Shown here in pieces: positions 18,930 to 28,668 of a stretch of 38,858 nt of DNA. The stretch is from an uncultured Candidatus Altimarinota bacterium. Lineage in GTDB: Bacteria > Patescibacteriota > Gracilibacteria > BD1-5 > UBA6164. Position 1 is the first letter of the stretch. Each line of letters begins with the position of its first letter. The notes under the pieces are model-generated. The model had not been told where the DNA came from, searched no databases, and was given only the letters and a program-made list of their open reading frames with translations. Location: positions 1 to 38,858 of the forward strand of contig CALLPL010000026.1 of NCBI GenBank assembly GCA_938015455.1, written 5' to 3'. The position numbers and the translations under genes are program-made.

Positions 18930-19256
18930 TTACACTTCAAAAAAATCAAAAATTTGGATAGGAGCTTCCTCGTAAGGATGTACTTTTTTGAGTTTTAAAA
19001 TAACCATATCCAAGATATTCCTATGACAGGTGAACTCCAGGTGAAACTCTTCTACTTCCTCTGCTTTTCATATTTCTCCAATAGTAGGATTTGACTCCTC
19101 AAGTGGAGTAAAAAAGCCTTTTCCTTTGATTATGAAACTACAATGGGAGTATTTTCATTCCTTTCCAGCTCATATATCTCAAATAGCTTTTTGAACTGTT
19201 TTAAGACTTGGTAACGGAATATGTGTTACCACTTTGACATACTCTGATTTTTTCAT
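18930..19256 (-). CDS. NIF3/YqfO-insert-like (CutA-type fold) protein, 108 aa
   Basis: A small protein matching the dimerisation insert found in long NIF3/YbgI-YqfO proteins: VKVVTHIPLPSLKTVQKAIGDIGAGKEGKYSHCSF, then GFFTPLEESNPTIGEIGKAEEVEEFHLEFTC and KKVHPYEEAPIQIFDF, with the family's G-N-Y-x-x-C-S-F and H-P-Y-E-E motifs. The metal-binding NIF3 core is absent, so this is the standalone form. It begins 8 bases after the rnhB-queH stop, so it is likely the second gene of that operon. Role unknown; a metal or small-molecule binding regulator is possible. Confidence 0.82.
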
Positions 19257-19264
19257 TTTTACAT

Positions 19265-20569
19265 TTATCAACTAAATCACTTCTTCACTCCCTTCTTTTC
19301 TCTTCCGGGAAAAGTATCAGAGTACACACAACCACAATAGTTTTGTCTATAAATCCCATGTTCATTGGTATAATCAACACTCCTCTGGAAACCTCAATTT
19401 TTACGAAACGCAATCTTGAGGAATTCGAGTTTTTCTTGTAAGTCCTTTCTTCAGACCTCACTCTTGAATTCTCTCTCCTGAGAGGAGAGAGAGGCTGCAG
19501 CTCCTTCCTCTCCTTGAGGAAAGGAATTGAGGTGAGGTTTTGAGAAGAGTTTTTTATCCCATTTTTCTCACAGAGCAAACATTTTTTCCATATCTTTATG
19601 GGGAGAATTATTCAGGGAACTTGTCCATTTCTTGATTCACATTTCCCTCGCAAGTTTCGCGGTTCGCTCGAGCCTCATGTCATAACAATGTGTACATTTT
19701 TCTCAGCGTTCAGGAGTATCTTCCATTCACTTAATACGCTGAAAGAAGTTTTTTACATCATACTCTCATTCTATATATTCTACTCATTCTATCTCACACA
19801 CTTTTACAAAGGCATCAAAACGTTTATCGTATTCTGCTTTCGGCTGTATGTTTGGATCATACCAAAACGCAATAACTTCATACTCTTGCTTCAGATCCAT
19901 CAAAGGAACCGTAGCATCAGGTCCGCAGCAAATATGAACGAGTACTTTTTCTTTTTTCTCTAAGATGTTCTTTATAGGTTTATAGCTTGTTCTATGGATT
20001 CATGTAATATCACTCTTTTTTTGTAAAGCATCTTTATGCTTTTTTGTTCCATAGCCAGCATTTGTTTCAAGTCACAGGTGAGGATAGAGCGTTGCATACT
20101 GGGTCATGAGTTTATCTCGAAATACTTTTGATATGATACTTGCTGCACCTATCTCAGAGATTTTTCCGTCACCTCAAATGATATATAATGGTTTTTGCTG
20201 AAGTTCCTCAAACTCATAGTTATCTCGTCCGTCTATAACAACTGAAACCTCGCTGCATTCTTTTGGGATCTTTCTTTGAACTTCTATTATAGCTCGCCTC
20301 ATGGCCTGCTTATTTGCCTCTCTAATATTTATTTCATCAATCATGTAGTTATCCACTACTCAGACTCCAAAAAAGAGTTCTTTTTTCACTGATTTTTCTA
20401 TTATCTTCTCGTATAATTCTTTTCGTTTTTTCTCACTAATTTTTTTTGAATCATTCATCAAGGCAATAAACTCTTTATCTGGTTTATTATTTGGATTCCA
20501 AGCTAGAGCGGATGCTACTACTGGACCACACCAAGGACCTCTTCCGGCTTCATCGATTCATATTTTAAT
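19265..20569 (-). CDS. RNase HII - QueH fusion protein
   Basis: One uninterrupted frame encodes two enzymes. Residues 1-204 are RNase [53 protein letters not shown] and the terminal GIHRTSYKP, with the D-E-D-D active site. After about ten residues ([10 protein letters not shown]) follows QueH, the epoxyqueuosine reductase of tRNA queuosine synthesis: [58 protein letters not shown], then NYCGC. The linker contains no stop, TGA or start codon, so the fusion is not a tandem pair. About 28 residues near 344-372 come from palindromic element copy 2. No ATG, GTG or TTG precedes the RNase motif in this frame after an upstream TAA at 20600; I use ATT at 20567-20569. Confidence 0.88.
19455..19538. repeat. 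Intragenic palindromic element, copy 2 (in rnhB-queH)
   Basis: An 84-bp element bounded by ACCTCA and TGAGGT with two internal hairpins (AGGAGAGAG and TTCCTTTCCT types). It is read in frame as [11 protein letters not shown] ... [14 protein letters not shown], the same frame and nearly the same peptide as copy 1 in hflX, although the host proteins are unrelated. It lies between the SPHK and GFxxS blocks of QueH. Confidence 0.9.
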
Positions 20570-20675
20570 CTTTGTCTTTTTCTTTTCCAAGTTTTCAACA
20601 TTATTTTTTAAATAGGGCTTGATTTTGCCTTCGTATTTTATATATTGATACTATATTTTCAAGAAATAAAAACTT

Positions 20676-21200
20676 ATGGACGAAACTCGCAGCATTATCC
20701 TCCAAGTAGAGGACCTCAAAGCACAAAAGAAATTTAAACTCGCTATCTCAAAAATACAGCAAGCACTCACAAAATACTCTGATGATTATAGACTTTATGA
20801 AGAACTTGCAGATATTTACCTCTACATTTCTGATTTTACAAAAGCACTCTCAGCTCTCGATTTCGCGCTCACTCTCAATCCAAAATCAGCAACAGGTAAT
20901 TATCTCAAGGGTTTTATACTCCTAGGAGAAGACAAAGTAAAGCAAGCCGTATCATACCTGGAGAAATCAAATGCTCTCTTTTGAAATAACGCTGAGGTAC
21001 TAAGAAATCTTGGCTGGGCATATACAATGCTCGGACAACAAGAGAGAGGGATCATAATACTCAAACGTGCCCTTAATATATCTCCTGAAGATGAACTCAT
21101 TACAGAAGACCTTGCTATGGCACTCATAGGTACTGGTGAAATACTCGCATGAAATAAACTTCTCAAAAAAATAGGAAAGTCTGAGGCAACTAGCACTTAA
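20676..21200 (+). CDS. Tetratricopeptide repeat protein
   Basis: A 174-residue helical repeat protein. At least three TPR units are visible: LYEELADIYLYISDFTKALSALDFALTLNP (about 50-80), a following GNYLKGFILLGEDKVKQAVSYLEKSN, and VLRNLGWAYTMLGQQERGIIILKRALNISPED, each with the G/A-Y-A-P pattern. There is no signal peptide, so it probably acts in the cytoplasm as a binding scaffold. It reads through two TGA-Gly codons. The FtsA-like gene begins 13 bases after the stop in the same direction, so the two may be cotranscribed, perhaps in cell division or envelope assembly. The partner is not known. Confidence 0.88.
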
Positions 21201-21213
21201 ATATTTCCCAGAT

Positions 21214-22428
21214 TTGAGTTTCACAACAAAACATATCAGGGCCAAAACTTTATGTATCATAGACGTTGGGAGTTATAAACTCAGAGTTTGTGCCGGAAAG
21301 TTTAAAAATAAAAAAATTGAAATTCTTGGATACGCTGAAAAGCGTCAAGATGTTTCGTATTTTTCAAATCAAGAATGCACGAATCTTCCATGACTTTGCC
21401 AGAATATATCTGAGGCAATAGAAAAGCTTGAATCAGAGCTTGGTTATTGTCTCAATAATATCGTTATTAATTACCCTTTTTGAGAGATATTTCTTGGCTC
21501 TAGGAAAATTAATTACAAAAGAAAAAATCCATCAAAAGCAATAAGTCTCTCTGAGCTTGAGGAAATCATGGAGTCAGTAGAAAAACTCTGCCTAAAAAAA
21601 CTTACCGGTGAAGTGGAAAAGCTCTATGGTATGAACTCACATGATGTGCAGATACTTCTGAGCCGAGTAAATAAGATACATATAGATGGACAGGCATATG
21701 ATAAGATTATAGGAAGAGAGGGTGAGAATATGAAAGTATCTCTTTTAAATGCCTTTGTACCCGAGTCAAAACATCGATTGATGCTCCAAATAGGAAATGT
21801 TATTGAAAAAAAAATCTTTCGAATTCTTCCAACTGAATATTGCATTACCAAGATTTTTCATCAGAAGAATATTGTAGTTATTAATATCTGAGCAACTCAA
21901 ACAACCATTTCTGTTGTAAAAGAATTCGAAGTGATAGGTATATCAAAAATATCCATCTGAATACAAGATCTCGTAAATAAAATATCCCGAAACACCCAAG
22001 AAACAAAGGCCGAAATAATCGAAAACTTATGATGAGATGCATATCTCGAAGAAAAGAAATCCTTTCTTGGTGTCTGGGGTGAAAGTTTTTGACTGACTCT
22101 GAGAGAAATACTTGGAAAGAATATTTGCCCAAGAGTATTTTATATTGGGTGAGGAGGTTGAAATAATCAATTTATAAAGTCCTATCTCGAAAATTTTCGC
22201 TTCCAAGATTTTGAAATAAGGGCTATAAACAATATGAGCTTCGTGAAAGAAGATATGAGTGATATATTTGCTGCTATGAAACATATCAGGGTGAGTGATA
22301 TAGAGCGTATTCCACTAGATATATATGTTATGCTCATTGAAGTAAACAATATTATTGCTCAAGAGTGAGACGCAGTAAGTAATTCGCTTAAGACAGCCAT
22401 TAAGAAACTCTGATATCTAAAAGGGTAA
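21214..22428 (+). CDS. FtsA-like actin-fold ATPase
   Basis: A 404-residue protein of the actin/FtsA/PilM superfamily. Phosphate-1 is IIDVGSYKLRVCAGKF, phosphate-2 VVINIGATQTTISVV and the adenosine motif VFYIGGGGNNQFIKSYL, in correct order and spacing. Between them is an inserted segment (residues about 80-170: LSELEEIMESVEKLCLKKL), the place of the FtsA 1C domain. Length is close to FtsA, and no MreB-specific signature is seen. It could tether FtsZ to the membrane or serve a type IV pilus; no C-terminal amphipathic helix is obvious. I chose TTG 21214-21216 because no ATG lies upstream of the phosphate-1 loop. It overlaps nothing and lies 2 bases from the stop of the convergent ABC gene. Confidence 0.8.
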
Positions 22429-22430
22429 GC

Positions 22431-23141
22431 TTATGAGTTTTCTTCTACCTGCTCAATAAAAAAGTCTTCAAGTTTCCCCTTAAGAGATTTCACCTTTTTT
22501 CATTCAACAATAATATTTCCCTGGTGAATAATACTGATTCTATCACAAATACTCTCGACATCAGCGAGAATATGTGTATTGAAAAATATGGTTGTTCCTG
22601 AGTCTCTGAGTGACACAAGTAAATCTTTTACCATTTTTCGACCAAGTGGATCGAGTCAGCTCATTGGTTCATCTAGAAATAAGAGTTCAGGATCATTAAT
22701 GATAGATTGTGCGAGTCCAACTCTTTGGAGCATTCCTTTTGAGTAGGTCTTCAAGTATTTATCTCCAGATTTCTCTAATCATACTCGGGCCAGGAGCTCT
22801 TCAACTTTATCATCCAATTCTTTTCAGCTTAATCAAAAGAAGGTCCCATTGAAACTTAGAAATTCTCTTCCAGTGAGATACTTATAGAGATAAGTATTCT
22901 CTGGCATAAAGCCAATTCTTCTTTTACTCTCAATTGTAAGCCCCTCTTCTCCAAAGACTTTAATCGAACCACTCTCAGGAGTAATAAGACCAAGAATAGA
23001 CTTCATAGTTGTCGTCTTCCCTGCTCCATTAGGTCATAAAAAACCGTATATTTCTCATTCATCTACCGAGAAGCTAATCCCGTGAAGAACCTCTTTTTTC
23101 GCAAGAGTTTTATATACATCTTTCACTTTCAGTATTGGCAT
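22431..23141 (-). CDS. ABC transporter ATP-binding protein
   Basis: A 236-residue ATPase subunit with Walker [13 protein letters not shown]-loop near [13 protein letters not shown], signature YSKGMLQRV, Walker [14 protein letters not shown] and H-loop FFNTHIL. It resembles the CcmA/NatA-type subfamily (long insert with ELLARVGL and a C-terminal region) that serves two-subunit exporters. The catalytic Walker A Gly codons include TGA. No permease gene follows it: it stands alone, with the FtsA-like gene converging on its 3' end and a 138-base gap upstream. Its permease must be elsewhere. Substrate unknown. Confidence 0.92.
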
Positions 23142-23217
23142 AAATCATTTATTTGTACTAATAACAGTATTGTGTCTAAAAGCCTCTAAAAGGCAATAAG
23201 GAGTTAGAAAAATATAT

Positions 23218-23255
23218 TTGACAATTTACAATATTAATTATAATGCCCATATAAT
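23218..23255 (+). promoter_or_regulatory. Candidate promoter of secreted-protein gene
   Basis: TTGACA at 23218-23223 is followed after 15 bases by TATAAT at 23239-23244; a second TATAAT lies at 23250-23255. The start codon of the secreted protein is at 23280. The spacer is short, so the exact use is uncertain. Confidence 0.45.
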
Positions 23256-23279
23256 ACTAATTTATAATCTTTACAGTTT

Positions 23280-23699
23280 ATGCATAGATTTATAACCACT
23301 TTATGAGCCCTAGGACTCCTTACAGCTACTACAAATGCATGAGCTGTTTCAGAATGAGTTCCAAGCAGTTTTACTGATCCTACTCACACATGAGTAAAAA
23401 GCATACCAGACGCGAAACATACCATTAAGGCAGCAGTAGAATGTGTTCATCGTAATTCTCAAAGGACTGAGCATTGAATTGCTGAATTTACAACAAATAC
23501 TTGAGAATCATGAATAGCTAATTCTGTTGACTCTAGTATACATGTAAGCAATCCATTTATGGCTCGATTCGCTCTCATAACTCCTGAGGCATATATTGAG
23601 AGTTGATCTCTTGCAAGGATAGTTGACCAACTCCTTTCAGGATGCTTAAAATTTGAAAAAGAAAACGAAAAATCAGTAAAGGCTAGTATGCCTGCATAG
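23280..23699 (+). CDS. Secreted protein of unknown function (139 aa)
   Basis: The N-terminus MHRFITTLGALGLLTATTNAGAV is a typical signal peptide: basic start, hydrophobic core, small residues before a predicted cleavage. The mature part is polar, Ser/Thr/Ala/His-rich, with two cysteines (AVECVHR and LLSGCLKFE) that might form a disulfide. Many glycines are TGA. It is preceded by a promoter-like sequence and followed by a hairpin inside the next gene, so it is probably transcribed alone. No family recognised; an exported or surface-associated small protein is the most that can be said. Confidence 0.75.
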
Positions 23700-23709
23700 A
23701 GGTATTATA

Positions 23710-24483
23710 CTATTCATCCATATCCAAAGAGAGAAGCTTCTTGAAGCTGTATCTCTTTTTTTGTCCCCTGAGTCAGATAGCTTCAATTTTTTTCTGATGC
23801 TTTTCGTAGGTTCCAAATAGATAATCCCAGGTCGAGAGGAAAAATCAGTAGTTGGAGAGGGATTCTCAAATCTTTTGTGAGTGATGGACTTCGTGAAACT
23901 TTGGGGTTACTATGAACTTTGAAACAAACCTATCGAGTTTTTTTGGGAGATTAAAATTCGAATGATTAAACATTGCTGAAAAGTTTAACACTATTTCAAA
24001 TAGTACGACAGCAAGTACTGGAGCTCAAAGAGCTAGGACTACTATAATCTTTGTAATAACCGAAAGTATGCTCTCGAAAAAATGAAATCTGAGTCCAGAG
24101 CTAAAATCTAAATCGAGGTCGCAGTGGTGTACTTTATGAATTCTCCAAAGAAAAGGAATCTTATGAAACAAGACATGCTCAGCGTATACTATCATGTCAA
24201 GGACTATGAAAGCTATTACTCATCAAATAAGTCACGGGACTCAGAGCATATGAAATAATCAGATACTATTTTCACTTGCGTACACTGCAGCTGAAATAGG
24301 AGTGATAATAAAAAGGAATCTAATAATCAGCGTATTTATAAGAGTCAGTCCAAAATTTTCTCACCATCTGAGACTCTTTTTATCTTGATATCTCCGAAAA
24401 GCAAAAAAATACTCTAGTATTGCAAATAACACAACACCAGAGCAGAAAACTATCAAATTTATGAGATATAGTTTTTCAATCAT
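23710..24483 (-). CDS. Sterol desaturase/fatty-acid hydroxylase family protein
   Basis: A 257-residue membrane protein with four hydrophobic segments and the iron-binding histidine motifs of the fatty-acid hydroxylase superfamily: EHVLFH, WRIHKVHHCD, FNHSN and FHEVHHSQ, then GESLSNYGFFLSTWDYLFGTY, the family's C-terminal block. It would hydroxylate or desaturate a lipid, with oxygen as substrate. It is the downstream member of a pair with the cupredoxin gene (4-base gap). The presence of an oxygen-dependent enzyme family in such a reduced genome is of note. The substrate lipid is unknown. Confidence 0.88.
23726..23762 (+). terminator. Possible terminator inside convergent gene end
   Basis: Nested stem: AAAGAGA pairs with TCTCTTT, enclosing AGCTTC paired with GAAGCT, then a run of T. 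It lies 27 bases after the stop of the secreted protein but inside the 3' coding part of the lipid hydroxylase gene, so its role as terminator is uncertain. Confidence 0.45.
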
Positions 24484-24487
24484 ACTA

Positions 24488-25498
24488 TTACTTATCCATC
24501 ATAGTACCTCCCATCATTGTTTTTTCTTTAAGGACAATAATAAGTACATCTAGGAGTTCCATATATGCAGCCTTTTTACTTGCTGTGAGATTTCGACTAT
24601 CAAGACCATCTCTAAAAGAGATTACTCTTTCTAGGAGTACATTCATATCAACATCAAGTGTAGCAAGTTTTGATTCAATTGCTATTTTTAATATCAATTG
24701 CCTTGGAGTCATTTCTTTCTTCATCATGCTATCATCTTTCATCATGGTATCTTCAACAATGAGTCTTCCTACCATTCCTTGTTCTCTGTGAGACCCAACA
24801 CTACAATAGTATTCAAAAGTTCAAACCTCATTTGCTACAAAAGTCACACTCGTCATAGTACCTGGATTTACCCTGTCTGTTGCAACATCAAACTCATCGA
24901 CTACCCAGTCATGAAATCATCCAGTACTTTCAAAATTGATAGTGACAGTATCTCCCTTGTTTACTCTAATTTCATTTTGAGAAAATTCAAAGTTTTTTCC
25001 TGTGAGATCAATAGTTACTGTTTTCATCATCTCATCATTTTCAGTACTCTGTATAGTCATCATACTTTCCTCTGATTTTTGCATCACTACTTCTCATTCT
25101 ATAATATGATCTGCTGGAGCAGGATCTCCATCGTTTGGTTCGAGCGTCAGTACATAAAAATCATAGGCGCTATAGTCAGTAGTGCTCGTAAACGCATTTC
25201 TATAAGTATCACCCCTCTTGTCAGCTACTCCTGTTGATATGAAAGCAAACGGGTCTCTTCTCACGAGCCATCATTCATAAAAGTCATCGTTAAGTGGATC
25301 AGAAAGTCCAAAGAACTCAGCGTTCAGAGAAAACTCGTCATCATAACTTACGAGAGCATACCCATTTGCATCACTTGGAGTCGTGATTCCACGAATCTCT
25401 TTTCACTTGGTAACATCTACAATTGTATGTTCAAATCCTGCAAATACTGAACTTCAAAGAACACTAAGACTTATCAAAAAAATCATTACTTTCTTCAT
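24488..25498 (-). CDS. Secreted cupredoxin with Met-rich tail
   Basis: The N-terminus MKKVMIFLISLSVLGSSVFAG is a signal peptide. A first domain (about 20-140) has DDFYEGWLVRRDP and DFYVLTLEPNDGDPAPADHI, like the beta domains of some anti-sigma or surface proteins. The second domain (about 160-250) is a plastocyanin-like cupredoxin: ligands His196 (GGFHDWV), Cys232, His237 and Met242 in CSVGSHREQGM. A charged helical region and Met-rich stretches (MMKDDSMMKKEM, MMGGTMMDK) end the protein. It probably carries electrons or buffers copper at the cell surface. Two neighbouring frames under the standard code are fragments of this gene. It is followed by the lipid hydroxylase gene after 4 bases. Confidence 0.85.
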
Positions 25499-25569
25499 AT
25501 AGGTAATATTAAAATATAAAAAGTACTCATATAATATAATTGAGTGGTCTTAAAAAAAACTTAAAAGTC

Positions 25570-26940
25570 TTAATAAAGAATCACTTTCTTGCTCGTAAAT
25601 GCTCTGAGCCCCTCTGGACCATTTTCTTTTCCATATCCAGATTTTTTCACTCCCCCAAATGGGAGCATAGCTCTCGAGGAAACTGTCTGGTTGATAAACA
25701 TCATCCCTGTTTCTATCCTCTCAGCTGTAGCTACTATCTCATCATGTTTATCTCCAAATATACATCCTCAGAGTCATAGGTCTATCATATTAGCCAGTTC
25801 TACTGCATGATCTATATCTCTTGCTGATATTGCGCTTGCTACTGGACCAAAGATTTCTTCGTGAAAGCTATATATATCTGGAGTTACATCAGCGAGAAGC
25901 GTTGGGGCATAAAAGAATCATTTTCCATCAATGCTCACCTTCTCTCATCCGGTCATAAGTCTCGCTCCATCGGAAATACTCTGCACTACTTGCTTATGGA
26001 CTTCATCACGAGCTGATTCTTGGCATATAGGTTGTAGCTCCGTTGCTTCAAGCATAGGATCTCCTATCTTTAATTCTGACATTTTTTGAGAGAATTTTTC
26101 ACAAAATTCTTCATAATATTTTTCTAAAATTATGAATCTCTTTGAGGCTGTACAGGCTTGTCATCCATTTCTCATTCTTCATACTATTGCCCAGTCTACT
26201 ATCTCATCAAGCTTGCTTGTCTCTAAAACAATAAATGCGTCATTTCCTCCAAGCTCTAACACTGAGGGTTTAAGATTCTTCCCAGCAAGTGCTCCAAGTA
26301 CTCTTCCTGCTTTTTCTCACCCAGTGAGATTCATTCCTCTCACATGTTTATGTTCAAGTATCATCTCTGAACTTGATGACGATATACATATATTGTTATA
26401 TACTCCTTGCGGAAATCCTGCCTTATGAAACCATTTCTCTATTTGCTCAGCGCACATAGGGACATTACTTGCATGCTTGTATACCTGTGTGTTTCCTGCT
26501 AAAATATTTGGCACAGCAGCCCTCAAAACTTGATTATATGGGAAATTCCACGGAGCGACACCATAAATAACTCATAGTGGATCATGTGTAAATTTTCACT
26601 TTGATCCATCTACGTCAAACTCCTTATCTCCTAGTACATCTTCCGCATTATCAGCAAACCATCTGATCAGATCAGCCATTGCTTGCATACCTGTTTTTGA
26701 TGCACTTAGAAGCATTCCCATCTCAAGAGTTTGTAGCTTTGCTACATTTTCTATATCAACCTCTATAACTTCAGCGAGTTTATAAAAGAGGTTTTTACGC
26801 TCATCAAAGCTCGTTTCTCTCCAGCTAAGATATGCGCTATGAGCCAGTTCTATCTTCTGCTTAATTTCTTCATCAGAAATAGTTTCAAATGTAGCATTTA
26901 CCTCCTGAGTAAATGGATTTATCGATGTGAGTGTAGACAT
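25570..26940 (-). CDS. Aldehyde dehydrogenase (succinate-semialdehyde type)
   Basis: A 456-residue NAD(P)-dependent dehydrogenase. PWNFPYNQ (nucleotide-binding loop), the catalytic Cys263 in [10 protein letters not shown], the general-base region VLELGGND and the C-terminal [17 protein letters not shown] are all present and in order. Length and sequence fit the GabD2/short SSADH subgroup that starts directly at the ALDH core. Many glycines are TGA, so the standard reading shows only two fragments. ATG 26938-26940 begins the protein [13 protein letters not shown], as in homologues. It stands alone between the cupredoxin gene and the 514-aa envelope protein. Aldehyde specificity is not decided by sequence. 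Confidence 0.92.
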
Positions 26941-27020
26941 AGTAATCTAATTAAAAAATATGTACTTATGATATCTGTTAGAGCTCATTATACAAGTAGA
27001 GTTTAAGAAAAACTTAGATT

Positions 27021-28565
27021 TTAGTTAAACATATTATCAAAGCTTTTTTTAGATTCTGTCTCCTTTTTTGTATCTAGGGTTTTATTCTTCTCATCTTGTA
27101 TCTTTTTGTATTCTTGAGCGTCTAAAAGCCTTTCTGGAAGAGTAAAGTTTGTTGTAGAATACTTTCATGCAAATCAAGCTGGAACATTTCCTAGGAGATC
27201 TGTTGTAACTTTCATGAGGTCTTCAAATTCATCGAGTCATCACTCACAATGAAACATTCCTCCAGCATCATAACAATCTGGAAGAGGTTTATATAGGTTT
27301 GGGATATCTCTATATGCCATACTATAAATAGGAACATCCCCTACACCTGAAACACTTGCTCCTTCTTCTAAACTACTAAAAATAATTGCTCGCAGATCAA
27401 CATTATTTCTATTTATTTTCCACTCTATTGATCCATATGAGCTGAGTACAAGAGCAACAGGAGTATTCGAAGGGCTCAGAGATATATCAATACTATGAGT
27501 ACTGCTTTCATACGCGCCTGCATACCAAGTTTTGAGGTTTGGGATATTACGAACATCTTTTAGAACCTGTTTTGCTGTTTGCATATCAATTTCTTTCACA
27601 GGTTTCAAAAATCAGGCAGTAAAATCTACAGTATGCCAGTTATTTATATGTTCTGCCTCTAAGGTATAACTTCATGCAGCTAATTCCAGTGTAGTCTTAT
27701 TTGGTATTACTCTGCCATCGAGTATTAAACGTGTAGTTGACCAACCTGATGTCCCATAAAATTCATATAATCCTTTCTCCGTAACATTAATATTTCATAC
27801 AAAATATGCTCAAAAGTCTTCAGACTTGATACCAGCTATATTATAGGCTCCTGCTGCAGATATAGTATCCTGAACTATAGTCTGTCATACCTTTTGCGTT
27901 TCTGTATTAAAAAATACAGCTTTATATCTTCCATTTGGAATATCTCCACTTGGGTTGAGCGTCTTTCACCAAGTAGATACTGTTTTAGGAAAGTCATCTA
28001 ATTTTTTAATATCTGTGTTTACTACCTGAGTCTGAGCAACTGGTTCTTTCGAAGTTCCTACTCTTCCTAAGATCTTTTGCTTTAAGCTCAAAACAGAATC
28101 ATCCTCCATAAGCTTATCTTTTTGCTCCATAGCATTTATTTCAGCATCTGTAAGCTCAATTTTTTTGTACATTTCTTCTATCTCAGCCTCCATAAGCTCA
28201 TCTTCTTTCATCATTTTGTCCCACATCTCATCTTCTTGCTGAAATATCTCATCTATCTCAGCATCCATCAATTCATTTTCTTTGGTCATTGCGTCTATTT
28301 GAGCATTTACTCGTCTGTCTTGCTCCATGTCTACATCTTCTTGCTCTTTCTTTGACGCAAATAATCCAGTTATACTACTCATTATTCCTTGCTGTGTATC
28401 TTCTCTTTCATCAACTGCTATAAGTTCCTTTGATTCTACTACTGTTCATGTAGAAGATGTGTCATCCTGCTTATCTGCAGTAACACTTAATAATATATAG
28501 TATCAAACAAGCATAACAAATCATACAAAAATTGCTATCTTTCATATGTCAGCTACTTTTCACAT
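27021..28565 (-). CDS. Envelope protein with coiled-coil stalk, 514 aa
   Basis: The N-terminus has one hydrophobic segment (GKIAIFVGFVMLVGYYILL) that anchors or exports the protein. Residues about 60-140 form an acidic coiled-coil stalk made of imperfect repeats of the MxxEDELMEAEIEEMY type. The C-terminal 350 residues look globular and secreted, with a PA14/galactose-binding-like stretch (KGLYEFYGTSGWSTTRLILDGRVI, then LELAAGSYTLEAEHIN) and a cysteine-bearing block DCYDAGGMFHC. The whole gene needs TGA = Gly at about ten sites. It probably stands on the cell surface. A ligand or partner is unknown. It is transcribed alone and ends with a KETESKKSFDNMFN tail. Confidence 0.75.
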
Positions 28566-28601
28566 ACTATAATCTTTAAGTTATAAAAACCCTTAAACTA
28601 T

Positions 28602-28620
28602 ATAATCTTGATAAGATTAT
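28602..28620. promoter_or_regulatory. Inverted repeat between ThDP enzyme and envelope protein genes
   Basis: ATAATCTT and AAGATTAT with a three-base spacer, in the 103-base gap upstream of the 514-aa gene and downstream of the ThDP enzyme. There is no T-run, so it is an operator candidate rather than a terminator. Confidence 0.3.
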
Positions 28621-28668
28621 GCAAATTAACTTATCTTGTGATAATATATTACTCAGCTATTATATTTC

